Source of the DNA: CADCVT01 sp036389485
GTDB lineage: Bacteria; Actinomycetota; Thermoleophilia; Solirubrobacterales; Solirubrobacteraceae
Direction of reading: 5' to 3'
Length of the DNA: 64,000 bases
Assembly: GCA_036389485.1 (NCBI GenBank)
Contig: DASVPR010000035.1
Coordinates: forward strand, 285,734-349,733
Within the stretch, counting starts at the first letter, position 1, and every line of letters begins with the position of its first letter. Shown in pieces: positions 1 to 8,321 of the stretch. The position numbers and the translations under genes were made by a program. A model generated the notes under the pieces. It was given only the letters and a program-made list of their open reading frames with translations, was not told the DNA's origin and searched no databases.

Positions 1-676
1 CGGGCGCGACGAGGCGTTGGCCGTCGAGGACTTCGCAGAGCGCGTCGCAGATCCGCTCCATCGCGGGATGGTGACCGCCCGAGGCGACCAGCGCCGGGGT
101 GCCCGCTTCGCGGAGCAGCTCGAGCCGGGGACGGGCCTCGCCGGGCGGGCGGCCGCCGTGGGCGCGCCGGACGCCGTGGGCGACGTCCTTCGGAAGCGGT
201 CCGTCGTCGACGTCGGGCGCTCCGGCGAGGCGGAGGAACTCGCGCAGGACGGCGGGGTCCGCGTCGAGGCCGTGGGTCAGCACCTCGTCCCCCAGACGCT
301 CCAGATGGGCGACCTCCGGGTCGCCGGGAACCAGGTAGTAGAGCGGCGGCTCGATCAACGTCAGCGAGCGCACGCGATCCGGGCGGCGCGTCGCCGCGAT
401 CAGCGTCCCCACGACCCCGTACGAGTGCGCGACGACGTGCGGGCGGGCGTCGAGCAGCGGGACGATGTCCTCGGCGTCGACCTCGAAGTCCTGGTTCCGT
501 TCGGGAGGCGGCGGGCTGGGCGGGTAGCCGCGGCGGTGGACGCGAGCCAGCGTCCAGTGGGCCGCCAGAGGCGCGAGCGGCGCCCACGTGGTCTGGGGGC
601 TCGCGCCGCCGTGGACCAGCAGGACCTCAGGTCCTTCCCCCTCCCGGATGACCGCAACGGAGCCCATCGCGATCAC
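1..676 (-). CDS. Alpha/beta hydrolase, C-terminus cut by window edge
   Basis: About 225 residues are visible; the gene runs off the left edge, so the C-terminus and perhaps the catalytic acid or base are missing. The fold is recognisable: VLLVHGG near residues 18-24 is the oxyanion-hole strand, and AHSYG around residue 85 is the nucleophile elbow, with Ser85 and Ala in place of the usual first Gly. A GGHHPAM segment near residue 205 fits the late part of the barrel. The start is GTG at 676 or ATG at 667; neither has a clear Shine-Dalgarno. Substrate cannot be inferred. The palindromic tandem repeat at 690-797 lies immediately upstream, in its presumed promoter region. Confidence 0.8.
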   Translation of the reverse strand, partial: MIAMGSVAVIREGEGPEVLLVHGGASPQTTWAPLAPLAAHWTLARVHRRGYPPSPPPPERNQDFEVDAEDIVPLLDARPHVVAHSYGVVGTLIAATRRPDRVRSLTLIEPPLYYLVPGDPEVAHLERLGDEVLTHGLDADPAVLREFLRLAGAPDVDDGPLPKDVAHGVRRAHGGRPPGEARPRLELLREAGTPALVASGGHHPAMERICDALCEVLDGQRLVAP

Positions 677-689
677 GCTAGAGACCCCC

Positions 690-797
690 GCGGTGCCAGG
701 CACGCAAACATTGCGGTGCCAGGCACGCAAACATTGCGGTGCCAGGCACGCAAACATTGCGGTGCCAGGCACGTGAACATTGCGGTGCCAGGCACGC
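690..797. repeat. Tandem 23-bp repeat with internal palindrome
   Basis: Four complete 23-bp units (690-712, 713-735, 736-758, 759-781) are followed by a 16-base partial unit. Each unit contains the palindrome GTGCC-A-GGCAC followed by GCAAACATT; the fourth unit differs only in GTGAACATT. The array fills most of the gap between the alpha/beta hydrolase start and the end of the next minus-strand gene. The perfect periodicity means repeated protein sites or repeated hairpins are both possible. Confidence 0.95.
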
Positions 798-882
798 CGC
801 GGGATCGCTCTGGCCTGCCGCGCATGCGGAGCGTCCTCGTCTTCCCGCAGGCGGATTGGAGTCGGCGCGGGTCGAGGCGGCG

Positions 883-1326
883 TCACTGGCTCGGCAGCGA
901 CGAGCCGGCGAAGAAGAAGAACCAGACCTCGAACACGAGCACGCAGACGACGACGGCCGCGACGACGATCCGCTCGACGGCGCTGATGCCGTGCCGCTTC
1001 CGCGCCTCCTGCTCGCGCTCGCCGCGCATGCTCCGCAGCCACGGCGACGTGCGGCGCGCCGCGGGCGGGCGGCCGGTCAGCTCGTCGTAGCGCGCGCTCA
1101 ACCACGACAGCGCGGCCGCGAGGCCGATGCACGCCGCGGCGAGCACGACGATGACGACGAACACGGCGCTCATGCTCAACCCGCTGCTGCCCGCGACCTG
1201 CGAGCCGACCCACACCGCGAGCAGCGGCGCGCCGGTCCAGATGTTGATCGCGGCAAGGGCACTGGCGCTGATCAGCCCCACGCGCTTGAGTCCCAGGAAG
1301 CGGGGCGGTGGCGGGGCGGCGTTCAC
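883..1326 (-). CDS. Small three-TM membrane protein of unknown function
   Basis: This 147-residue protein has three hydrophobic stretches: about residues 15-43 (GLISASALAAIN onward), 52-77 and 118-140. A basic cytoplasmic-looking loop with many Arg residues lies between the second and third. I recognise no family. The GTG start at 1326 overlaps the TGA of the upstream TetR gene (GTGA), so the two are probably translationally coupled. The upstream in-frame extension was rejected because it runs antisense through the TetR gene in a low-complexity Arg/Ala frame. The regulator may control this membrane protein; a transport or resistance role is possible but unsupported by sequence. Confidence 0.75.
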   Translation of the reverse strand: MNAAPPPPRFLGLKRVGLISASALAAINIWTGAPLLAVWVGSQVAGSSGLSMSAVFVVIVVLAAACIGLAAALSWLSARYDELTGRPPAARRTSPWLRSMRGEREQEARKRHGISAVERIVVAAVVVCVLVFEVWFFFFAGSSLPSQ

Positions 1327-1955
1327 GAGCGCCCCCTCGTCGCCGGCGGCGAGAACGCGAGCGTGAGCAGGTGGCGCCGCGTCGAGGGCCACATCGCCTC
1401 GGCGGCCGTGGGATCGACGAAGCGCAGCAGCGCGAGCCCGCGCATCGCGCCGAGCGCGGTGTCCATCAACGCGGCCGGGGACGCCTGCGCCGCCGCACGC
1501 GGGAACAGCTGCGTCGCGACGGCGGCGGTCGACGCGATCGCGTCGCGCTGCACCGGCGCGAGCCGGTCGCGCAGCTCTCCATCGGTGCGGGCGGCGACGG
1601 CCAGCTCCGCCATCGCCGCCATGAGCGGGCCCTTGTGCAGCTCCCACAGGACGTCGACGAGCTCCTCGGCGAGCTCGCGCTCGGAGAGCGTGGCGGTCGG
1701 CGCCCGCGCCACGAACTCGCGCGTCAGCTCGGCGTTCAGATGCTCGATCGCGGCCGCGACCAGCTCCGCCTTGCTGCGGAAGTGGTGCTGGAGGGCGCCG
1801 ATGCTGACGCTCGCGCGCTCGGCGACCGCGCGCGTCGTCACCCCCGCGTAGCCCGCGCCGACCAGCGTCTCGATCGTCGCGTGGAGCAGTGCGTCACGGG
1901 TCCGGGCCCGGCGCTCGGCCTGCGTCCTGCGCGGAGCGGCGACGGCGGAAGTCAT
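1323..1955 (-). CDS. TetR/AcrR family transcriptional regulator
   Basis: This 210-residue protein has a typical TetR N-terminal helix-turn-helix at about residues 18-65: TRAVAERASVSIGALQHHF is the recognition region, followed by RSKAELVAAAIEHL. The helical C-terminal ligand domain (about 80-200) is not diagnostic of ligand. The ATG start at 1955 sits just 10 bases from a 30-bp near-perfect palindrome (1966-1995), the likely autoregulatory operator. It is the first gene of a two-gene unit with the downstream three-TM protein, overlapping by 4 bases. TetR regulators usually repress their own operon until a small ligand binds; that regulation is inferred here. Confidence 0.92.
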   Translation of the reverse strand: MTSAVAAPRRTQAERRARTRDALLHATIETLVGAGYAGVTTRAVAERASVSIGALQHHFRSKAELVAAAIEHLNAELTREFVARAPTATLSERELAEELVDVLWELHKGPLMAAMAELAVAARTDGELRDRLAPVQRDAIASTAAVATQLFPRAAAQASPAALMDTALGAMRGLALLRFVDPTAAEAMWPSTRRHLLTLAFSPPATRGRS

Positions 1956-1965
1956 CGCTCCCGGA

Positions 1966-1995
1966 TGTTACATGCCATACGTATGACATGTAACA
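1966..1995. promoter_or_regulatory. 30-bp palindromic operator, probable TetR site
   Basis: The outer arms are TGTTACATGC and ACATGTAACA, and the centre is the perfect palindrome CATACGTATG. Overall 14 of 15 base pairs of the dyad match. It lies 10 bases upstream of the TetR ATG, in an island of much lower GC than its surroundings. The position, length and symmetry are those of TetR-family operators. Confidence 0.85.
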
Positions 1996-2003
1996 CCACG
2001 CGC

Positions 2004-2030
2004 GGCGCCGCCCCGGTCAGGAGCGGCGCC
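2004..2030 (-). terminator. Possible hairpin terminator after the B-lectin gene
   Basis: The arms GGCGCCGC and GCGGCGCC form an 8-bp GC stem with an 11-base loop, 16 bases past the B-lectin stop. There is no T-run, so this may be only a Rho-dependent or stabilising hairpin. Confidence 0.35.
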
Positions 2031-2045
2031 GGGCGGTATGAGCGT

Positions 2046-2657
2046 CTACCAGCGGCTCCAGACCGGCCCACTGGAGCTGTAGATCACGACGTTGCCGTCG
2101 TTCTGCACGACCAGCCGCGACGACGACCCGGAGGACGTTCCCGTCGCCCAGACCGGCGTGCCGTTGGCGGAGTAGATGACCAGGTTGCCGTCCGCCTGCA
2201 TGATCAGCCAGCCCATGTAGGCGAGCCCGGTATTGGTCGACCACTCGAGGCCCCCGGGCCCGAGCAGCTGCAGGTCGCCGGTGTCCTGCATGATCAGCCG
2301 GTAGCGGTTGTCGTTGGAGATGATGTAGTCCCCGGCGCGCAGCACCTGGCCGTTGCCGAGGGTGTCGCCGGAGCCGTGCCCGGCGAGACGCCTCCCGGTC
2401 GACTGAGACGCGCCGATCGCGCAGTTCACCGTGTCGGCCTGGTTCGGGCACGAGAGATGGGCCCCGAGCTGACAGCGTGGATCCTGGTTGTCGGGGATGG
2501 GCGAGTTGAAGCCCGGCTGGACCATGCGGCCGACGAGCTCTTCGGGCTGGCAGTGATCGGCCAGCGCCGGGGCGGCCTGCAGCGTCAATGCGACTGCGCA
2601 GGCGGCGAGCGCCGTCACGGCAAACGCCGTGACGCGAACTACGAGCGGAATCCTCAT
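2046..2657 (-). CDS. Secreted bulb-type (B-) lectin domain protein
   Basis: The 203-residue product begins with a Sec signal peptide (about residues 1-33, ending APALA-DHC). A Cys-containing linker of about 60 residues follows, then a bulb-lectin domain from about residue 95 to the end. The signature mannose-binding repeats are visible as MQADGNLVIY and VQNDGNVVIY, with a diverged first copy MQDTGDLQLL; the consensus is QxDxNxVxY. The three repeats match the beta-prism II fold. Such domains in bacteria bind mannose-rich glycans or act as bacteriocins; which applies here is unknown. It stands alone between the TetR pair and the HhH-GPD gene. Confidence 0.88.
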   Translation of the reverse strand: MRIPLVVRVTAFAVTALAACAVALTLQAAPALADHCQPEELVGRMVQPGFNSPIPDNQDPRCQLGAHLSCPNQADTVNCAIGASQSTGRRLAGHGSGDTLGNGQVLRAGDYIISNDNRYRLIMQDTGDLQLLGPGGLEWSTNTGLAYMGWLIMQADGNLVIYSANGTPVWATGTSSGSSSRLVVQNDGNVVIYSSSGPVWSRW

Positions 2658-2782
2658 GGTCCGAGGAACGCACCGTGCAGCGCGTACTTGCGCAAATTGG
2701 TCGACAAATTCTCAATCGATCAATAACTCTCGATCAACCGAAAGCGGGCGTGATGATCAAGCCGATTCCGGTGCGGTGCGGG

Positions 2783-3325
2783 CTAACGTGCCTTGGACCA
2801 CTCCTGCTTGTGCACCCGCTTCGCGGCCTGGTACTCCGCGAGCGCGTCCGCCGAGTCGACGTCGCCGAGCGTGGGGTGCCACGGGACGAGGTCGCGCGCC
2901 TTCTCCATCCCGAAGCGCTTGGCCAGCACGGAGCCGAGCGCCTTGACCTTCATCTCCCCGAAGCCGGGGAGGGCCTCGAGGTTGGCGCGCAGCTCGTCGC
3001 CGTCGGCGGCGTCCTCCCACACGCGGGCGGCGTCGCCGTCGTAGCGGTCGCGGATGTGGACGGCGAGGTCGTGGACCCGCTTGGCCATCGCGCCTGGGAA
3101 GCGATGGATCGCCGGCTTCTCGCGGAAGATGGTCTCGAGGTCCGCCTCCGCGATCGCCGCGGCGTCCAGCGACCCGAGGCGCTCGCGCAGCGCGAGCGGG
3201 CCGGAGAACGCCTTCTGGACCGTGACCTGCTGGTCGAGCGCGAAGCCGACGAGCAGCGCCATCGGGTCGGTCGCGATCAGCTCGTTGGCGGCGTCGTCCT
3301 CGGTGAAGTGCAGGCGGTCGGGCAT
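2783..3325 (-). CDS. HhH-GPD family base-excision repair protein
   Basis: This 180-residue protein has the compact HhH-GPD fold. The helix-hairpin-helix is LPGFGEMKVKALGSVL (about residues 118-133), followed by HPTLGDVDS, whose Asp is the candidate catalytic residue. There is no C-terminal cysteine cluster, so no [4Fe-4S] as in MutY or endonuclease III. Length and the opening ATDPMALLVGFALDQQV match the short uncharacterised actinobacterial HhH-GPD family (TIGR03252, from memory). It probably removes damaged bases, but specificity is unknown. It starts 28 bases after the stop of the upstream SGNH gene on the same strand, so may be co-transcribed with it. Confidence 0.9.
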   Translation of the reverse strand: MPDRLHFTEDDAANELIATDPMALLVGFALDQQVTVQKAFSGPLALRERLGSLDAAAIAEADLETIFREKPAIHRFPGAMAKRVHDLAVHIRDRYDGDAARVWEDAADGDELRANLEALPGFGEMKVKALGSVLAKRFGMEKARDLVPWHPTLGDVDSADALAEYQAAKRVHKQEWSKAR

Positions 3326-3353
3326 GGGCCCGATCCTAGTGGCGGCCGCCCGG

Positions 3354-5162
3354 CTACTTCTCCTGCGTGCACTGCCAGGCCTGCCCCTCGCGCTTCGGCT
3401 CGAGCGTGATGACCGCGAGGCGGCCCCTCGAGGCGTCGCCCTCGTACTTCCAGGTGGCCTTCTTCCACTGCCCCTTGTGCGGGCCGGACCGGAAGATGAT
3501 GCGCCTGCCGCGGGTCCGGTAGCGGCCGCGCTCGTTCTCCACGCGGTACCTCGACGCCGAGAGGATGTGCAGGTAGCCGGCGTAGAACGGCGTCGGAAGC
3601 CGCGGGATGATGCAGCTGTACCGGCCCTTCGGCGGGCTCGCGGCTTCGGCGGGTGCGGCGGGCAGGCCGGCGGCGAGGGACGCCGCGAGGAGCGGGACGA
3701 GGTGGCGGGAGCGCATCGGCGGAGTATCGCCGAGCGCGCGCAGGACGTACGGGCCGAGCGACATGGCGAAGACCGCGTTCATGTGGTCGTGGTCCTTGTA
3801 GACATACGCGCCGCCGATGACCGGGAAGCAGTGCGACCGGCCGCAGAAGAACCGCGTCAGGTCGACCGCCCGCGCTCTCGGGGTGCGGGCCGCGGCCGCC
3901 GTCGCGCCCGGGTCGCCGACGAGGACCGCGGACCGCGGCGCGCCGCACGCGTTCACCAGCGGCAGGCCGCGGCGGCGCCGCGCGCGCACGCACGCGACCG
4001 AGCGATCGCTCGTCCCCGGGATGTCGCGCAGGACGTAGATCCGCTTCACGCTCGGCGGGACGCGGTCGAGCATCGCGCCGTACTGCGCCGCGCCGCCGCC
4101 GTACGCCGCGTTCCCGCCGATCGGCGACGAGCCCGGCGGCGCCCAGTTCGACACGAACAGCGTCTCGATCTCGGGGTGCGCGCGCAGCCAGCCGAGCGCC
4201 TCGCGCTGCAGGCGCGCGCACTGCCCCGGGCCGAGCGCCGGCGTGCGCGGGACCCGCGTGCTGAACGGGCACCCGGGCCGCGCGACGGAGATGCCGCGCC
4301 AGCGCTTCGCCTCCGCGACGACCTGCAGCGCCGCGCGCCAGTGCATCGCGTGGCTGTCGCCGATGAGGAGGAACGACCCCCCGTGCCCGCCGCCGGTGAC
4401 GCCGAACTCGCACGGCGCGAACGGCCCGCGCGGCTGCGTCGGCAGGCGGCGGCACGGCGAGTTGTCCCACAGGAACGCGTCGAACGGCCGCGGGAACACG
4501 ACCCGGCGCAGCGACGCGTTGCGGCAGGGCGCGCGCGGGTCCCGGGCCGCGGCGCCGAAGCAGCGCGGCTGGCCGAGGAGGCGGACGGACGCCGCGTACC
4601 AGCCGCGATCCGGCGCGCGGTCGACGTGCTCGCCGTCGCGCGCCTCGACCGCCCACCGCACCGGCCCGATCCGCAACCCGACCGCCCGCGGAGCGAAGAT
4701 CGCGCGGAGGGACCTCCCGTCCCGCCGTACCACCACGCCGGGGACGACGCGCGCGGCGCCGCGCGAAGGGGCGAAGCGGAGGAGCGCCCGCCGCCCGCGC
4801 CCGGGCACGACGCAGAGGCGGCCGGCCGGTGCGGCGGAGCCGGCGCCGGCGGAGCCGGCGCGGGAGCGCCGCCGCGGCGCCACCACGACGCACATCTCGC
4901 GCCCGCGGCGCAGCCCGTTCGTCCGCCACGCTCCGCCCGTCCGGACCGTGAGCACCATCCGCAGGTCGCGCTGGCCGAACGCGACGCGCCGGAGGTCGAG
5001 CGCTCCGGCGTCGCGGGCGTCGGGGTGGGGCGGCGGGTCGAAGCGGGGCGGCGCGACGGGCGCGGCGGGCGCGGCCGGCGGCGCGACGAGGGCGGCCGCG
5101 GCGGCGAGCGCGGCGCTGGCGAGCGCCCCGGCCGCGCCCCTCCGCACGCGCGCGACCCTCAC
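3354..5162 (-). CDS. SGNH-domain secreted protein fused to a second signal-peptide protein
   Basis: This is a 602-residue frame. Residues 1-34 are a signal peptide; 40-200 are a beta-rich region; about 262-475 are an SGNH hydrolase domain like the C-terminal domain of OafA acyltransferases, with nucleophile motif LIGDSHAMHW (Ser270) and the acid/base pair DHDH (Asp457, His460). At residue 483, without any stop, comes MRSRHLVPLLAASLAAGL ending PAEAAS, which looks exactly like another signal peptide, followed by a 95-residue Cys-containing beta domain. Either two genes are fused, or a separate gene starts at ATG 3716 inside the frame. The methyltransferase upstream ends 10 bases before this start. 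Its substrate is unknown; the family acts on acetyl groups of glycans. Confidence 0.8.
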   Translation of the reverse strand: MRVARVRRGAAGALASAALAAAAALVAPPAAPAAPVAPPRFDPPPHPDARDAGALDLRRVAFGQRDLRMVLTVRTGGAWRTNGLRRGREMCVVVAPRRRSRAGSAGAGSAAPAGRLCVVPGRGRRALLRFAPSRGAARVVPGVVVRRDGRSLRAIFAPRAVGLRIGPVRWAVEARDGEHVDRAPDRGWYAASVRLLGQPRCFGAAARDPRAPCRNASLRRVVFPRPFDAFLWDNSPCRRLPTQPRGPFAPCEFGVTGGGHGGSFLLIGDSHAMHWRAALQVVAEAKRWRGISVARPGCPFSTRVPRTPALGPGQCARLQREALGWLRAHPEIETLFVSNWAPPGSSPIGGNAAYGGGAAQYGAMLDRVPPSVKRIYVLRDIPGTSDRSVACVRARRRRGLPLVNACGAPRSAVLVGDPGATAAAARTPRARAVDLTRFFCGRSHCFPVIGGAYVYKDHDHMNAVFAMSLGPYVLRALGDTPPMRSRHLVPLLAASLAAGLPAAPAEAASPPKGRYSCIIPRLPTPFYAGYLHILSASRYRVENERGRYRTRGRRIIFRSGPHKGQWKKATWKYEGDASRGRLAVITLEPKREGQAWQCTQEK

Positions 5163-5172
5163 GGCCCCGGCC

Positions 5173-5955
5173 TCAGCCCTTCCGCGTCGCGTCGTAGCCG
5201 ACGAGGCCCTTGCCGCCCAGCGGCTCGATGTCCTGCCAGCCGGCCTCGCGCATCCAGCGCAGCAGGGTCGCGCGCGGCGGGGGCGGGGTGGGGATGATCC
5301 CGGTGAGGCGGCCGGCGAGGATCGTGAGGTCGGCGCGGCGGGTGCCGCCGCTGACGAGGGTCACGAGGAACAGGCGCCCGCCGGGCCGCACGACGCGCGC
5401 GAGCTCCTCGACGAACTTCCGCGGGTCGGGCATGCAGTGCAGGCCGTTGAGGCTCACCGCGGCGTCGACGGTCGACGCGCGGAGCGGCAGGTCCTGGGCG
5501 TCGGCGCGCAGCAGCACGGTCGCGCCCTCGGCGAGCCGGTCGCGCAGCTCCGCGGCACGTCGCAGCATCGCCGCCCCGAGGTCGCTCTCGACGACGACGC
5601 CGTTGTAGCCCTGGTCGCGCAGGCGGGGCAGCAGCGTCCCGCCACCGCACGGGACGTCGAGCAGGATCGCGGGCCCGCCGGAGCCGGGGACAGTCCCCTG
5701 CGCGACCCGCTCGGCGAAGCGGTCAAGGTCCGGGATCGGCCCCGCGTCGCCGTAGGCCAGCGGCGCGAGGCGACGCACCAGGTCGCTCTGGATCGCGCGG
5801 TCGTAGAGCGGGCCGTAGATGCCCTCGAAGCGTCCGGCGGAGGCCGCGCCGTCCTCCGGGAGCACCGACAGGACCGCGTCGCCCTCGTCGTGCAGCGCGC
5901 GGCGGCCGGCGGCCTTCAGCAGCGGCTCGAGCAGCTCTCGGTCTTCACCGGCCAT
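5173..5955 (-). CDS. Class I SAM-dependent methyltransferase
   Basis: This is a 260-residue protein. Motif I, ILLDVPCGGGTLLPRL (about 97-112), binds SAM. ESDLGAAML is motif II, ADAQDLPLR motif III, AVSLNGLHCMPDP motif IV and RVVRPGGRLFLVTLV motif V, all in the normal order. The methyl acceptor cannot be told; the layout resembles UbiE/Methyltransf_11 proteins acting on small molecules or lipids. The ATG start at 5955 was chosen because the longer in-frame extension only mirrors the Gly/Asp repeats of the divergent RTX gene. It is followed after 10 bases by the SGNH gene, suggesting a shared transcript, and shares a 39-base divergent promoter region with the RTX gene. Confidence 0.88.
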   Translation of the reverse strand: MAGEDRELLEPLLKAAGRRALHDEGDAVLSVLPEDGAASAGRFEGIYGPLYDRAIQSDLVRRLAPLAYGDAGPIPDLDRFAERVAQGTVPGSGGPAILLDVPCGGGTLLPRLRDQGYNGVVVESDLGAAMLRRAAELRDRLAEGATVLLRADAQDLPLRASTVDAAVSLNGLHCMPDPRKFVEELARVVRPGGRLFLVTLVSGGTRRADLTILAGRLTGIIPTPPPPRATLLRWMREAGWQDIEPLGGKGLVGYDATRKG

Positions 5956-5994
5956 TGACGCGCCGAAGCGTACGCGCGCGTATCGTCCGCCGCG

Positions 5995-6747
5995 ATGCTC
6001 CGCCGGATGCTCGCGGTCGCCGCGCTGCTCACGCTCGTCGCCGCGCTGCCCGCGACCGCGAAGCGCATCGGCGGGACCCAGCGCGCGGACCGGATCGTCG
6101 GGACGGCGCGCACCGATCGGATCCTCGGCTTCCGCGGAGCCGACCGGATCCTCGCCGGCGACGGCAACGACCGCGTGTTCGGGCACGGCGGCAACGACCG
6201 CATCAACGGCAACGCGGGGAACGACCGCCTCAACGGCGGCCGCGGGCGCGACCGGATCGAGGGCGACGCCGGGTCCGACCACGTCTTCGGCACCGGTGGC
6301 GCGGACGTCATCTCCGGCGGCGACGCCGGCGACCGGCTCAACGGCGGCGCGGCCGGCGACCGCATCGACGGCGACAGCGGCGACGACCTGCTCTTCGGCT
6401 TCGGCGGCGCGGACACGCTCGTCGGCGGCGTCGGCCGGGACGAGCTGCTCGGCGACGCCGGCAACGACCGCCTCGAGGGCGGCGAGGGCGACGACGGCAT
6501 CGAGGGCGGGGCGGGCGACGACGTCCTCGTCGGCGGGCCGGGCGAGGACGAGTTCGGGATCGCCCCGAACCCGCGCGACGCGCCCAACGAACGCCCCGGC
6601 GACCGCTACGGAGGCGGCGGCGACGACCGCATCGAGGCGCGCGACGGCGAAGAGGACACCATCAACTGCGGCCCCGGCAACGACACCGCGATCGTCGACC
6701 CGGTGGAGGACGGCGTGTACGACTGCGAGGAGGTCATCGAGTCATGA
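5995..6747 (+). CDS. Secreted RTX-type calcium-binding repeat protein
   Basis: This is a 250-residue protein. A signal peptide (residues 1-22, ending PATAKR) precedes about 15 consecutive RTX nonapeptides of the form GGxGNDRxx, for example GNAGNDRLN and GDSGDDLLF. These build a parallel beta-roll that folds on binding extracellular calcium. No catalytic domain is attached. The last 40 residues (NCGPGNDTAIVDPVEDG, YDCEEV) carry two Cys that may close the roll, a tail common in actinobacterial short RTX proteins. A TATCGT -10-like element 8 bases before the ATG suggests leaderless expression. Its TGA overlaps the next ATG (ATGA at 6744-6747), coupling it to the phospholipase-like gene. Confidence 0.9.
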   Translation: MLRRMLAVAALLTLVAALPATAKRIGGTQRADRIVGTARTDRILGFRGADRILAGDGNDRVFGHGGNDRINGNAGNDRLNGGRGRDRIEGDAGSDHVFGTGGADVISGGDAGDRLNGGAAGDRIDGDSGDDLLFGFGGADTLVGGVGRDELLGDAGNDRLEGGEGDDGIEGGAGDDVLVGGPGEDEFGIAPNPRDAPNERPGDRYGGGGDDRIEARDGEEDTINCGPGNDTAIVDPVEDGVYDCEEVIES

Positions 6748-8321
6748 CGGACGGCGGCGGCGCGAAGCGGCGCGGCGGGTGGGCCGAGGCGGCGAGGCTT
6801 CCGGCGCGCGGCGCGGGCGAGCTCGCGAACCCGGGCGCCCTCGACGAGCTCGAGGCGCGCGCGCCCGGCGAGGGCGTCAGGCGGCGCGAGTTCCTGGCCC
6901 GGACGGCGGCGCTGGCCGGCGGCGCGTCGCTGGCGAGCCTGCTCCCGACGCAGCAGCTCGTCGCCGAGGCCGCCAAGCGCCAGCGGACGAAGCTGCCCGC
7001 GCCCGGCGACCTCCCGGTCGACACGTTCGTGGTCCTCATGATGGAGAACCGGTCGTTCGACCACTACTTCGGCTGGCGCACCGACGCCGACGCCAAGAAC
7101 ACCGGCCTCGAGTACCCCGACAAGGACGGCAACCTGAAGCCGACCTACCGCCTGACGCCCGACTACCAGGGCTGCGGCCACCCGGACCCCGACCACGGCT
7201 GGGACGGCGGGCGCTGGCAGATGAACGGCGGGCGCAACGATCGCTTCGTCACCGGCAACGAGGAGGGAACGGGCAGCGACGAGTTCGCGATCGGCTACTA
7301 CCTCAAGGAGGACCTGCCGTTCATGGGGCCGGCGGGCGAGGCCTTCCTCACCCACGACCGGTTCTTCTGCTCGATCCTCTCCTCGACGTACCCGAACCGG
7401 CACTACATGTGGGGCGCGCAGGCCGGCGGCGTGAAGACGAACGAGATGCCGTTCGACACGCTCGGCTACCAGTGGGACACGATCTTCGACCTCGCGATCC
7501 GCAAGGGCGTCAGCGCGAAGTACTTCAACTCCGACCTGCCGTTCGCCGCGCTCTACGGCTCCCGCGGCATCGGGTGGACCGAGAAGATCGAGAACTACTA
7601 CGCGCGGGCCGCGGCCGGCCAGCTGCCGAACATCTCGTTCGTCGACCCGCCGTTCCGCGACGGCGGCGGCGGCAACGGCGTGTCCGCCGACGACCACCCG
7701 CACGGCGACATCCGCCTCGGCCAGGCGTTCATGTCCGACGTCGTGCACGCGTTCATGGAGTCGCCGCAGTGGGAGCGCGGTGCGCTGTTCATCGTCTACG
7801 ACGAGTGGGGCGGCTTCTTCGACCACGTCCCGCCACCGCGCGTCCCGGACGACCTGCAGAACAACGCGGACCCGAGCGAGGACTGGGCCCAGATGGGCTT
7901 CCGCATCCCGGCGATCACGATCAGCCCGTACGTCCGGCGCGGCGGCGTCAGCCACGCGACGCTCGGCTTCGAGTCGATCCTCAAGCTGATCTCGTACAAG
8001 TTCGCGCTCGGCCACCTCAACAAGCGGCACAAGTTCGCGTACAACATCGGCCGCACGATGGAGTGGCGGGGGCCGACCACGGAGCCGCCCGAGCTGCCCG
8101 ACCCCGGCACCGTCGCCACGTCGCCCTGCGGCCCGCCCGGCTTCCCGGGAGCGCGCGCCGCGGACGACGGCGAGCAGGCGCCGAGCCGCCCGAAGGAGCA
8201 CGACATCGTCCAGCTGGAGACGAGCGGCTACCTCGACCGCCTCGGCTTCGAGGTCCCCGAAGCGACGTACGAGAGCCTCTATCGCGAGCCGTCGAAGGTG
8301 CGCAGCGCGTCGTCGAAGTGA
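6744..8321 (+). CDS. Tat-exported phospholipase C / acid phosphatase family phosphoesterase
   Basis: This 525-residue protein belongs to the phosphoesterase family of non-haemolytic phospholipase C and AcpA. A twin-arginine signal is seen at about residues 46-68 (RRREFLARTAALAGG), unusually preceded by 45 polar residues. The mature domain opens with FVVLMMENRSFDHYFG, the family hallmark, where Glu and Asn are metal or catalytic ligands. Later hallmarks are TYPNRHY (about 220), FIVYDEWGGFFDHVPPP and FRIPAITISPYVRRG. It should hydrolyse phosphate esters or phospholipids outside the membrane; the exact substrate is not visible. It overlaps the RTX gene upstream (ATGA) and the M20 gene downstream (GTGA), so the three are coupled. 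Confidence 0.92.
   Translation: MTDGGGAKRRGGWAEAARLPARGAGELANPGALDELEARAPGEGVRRREFLARTAALAGGASLASLLPTQQLVAEAAKRQRTKLPAPGDLPVDTFVVLMMENRSFDHYFGWRTDADAKNTGLEYPDKDGNLKPTYRLTPDYQGCGHPDPDHGWDGGRWQMNGGRNDRFVTGNEEGTGSDEFAIGYYLKEDLPFMGPAGEAFLTHDRFFCSILSSTYPNRHYMWGAQAGGVKTNEMPFDTLGYQWDTIFDLAIRKGVSAKYFNSDLPFAALYGSRGIGWTEKIENYYARAAAGQLPNISFVDPPFRDGGGGNGVSADDHPHGDIRLGQAFMSDVVHAFMESPQWERGALFIVYDEWGGFFDHVPPPRVPDDLQNNADPSEDWAQMGFRIPAITISPYVRRGGVSHATLGFESILKLISYKFALGHLNKRHKFAYNIGRTMEWRGPTTEPPELPDPGTVATSPCGPPGFPGARAADDGEQAPSRPKEHDIVQLETSGYLDRLGFEVPEATYESLYREPSKVRSASSK

Noticed and set aside
690..797. Possible CRISPR array
   Set aside because: The units are contiguous 23-bp tandem repeats without variable spacers, and no cas gene is present.
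5995..6747. DNA-level tandem repeat in the RTX gene
   Set aside because: The periodicity is that of the protein nonapeptides; codons vary between units, so it is not a DNA repeat element.
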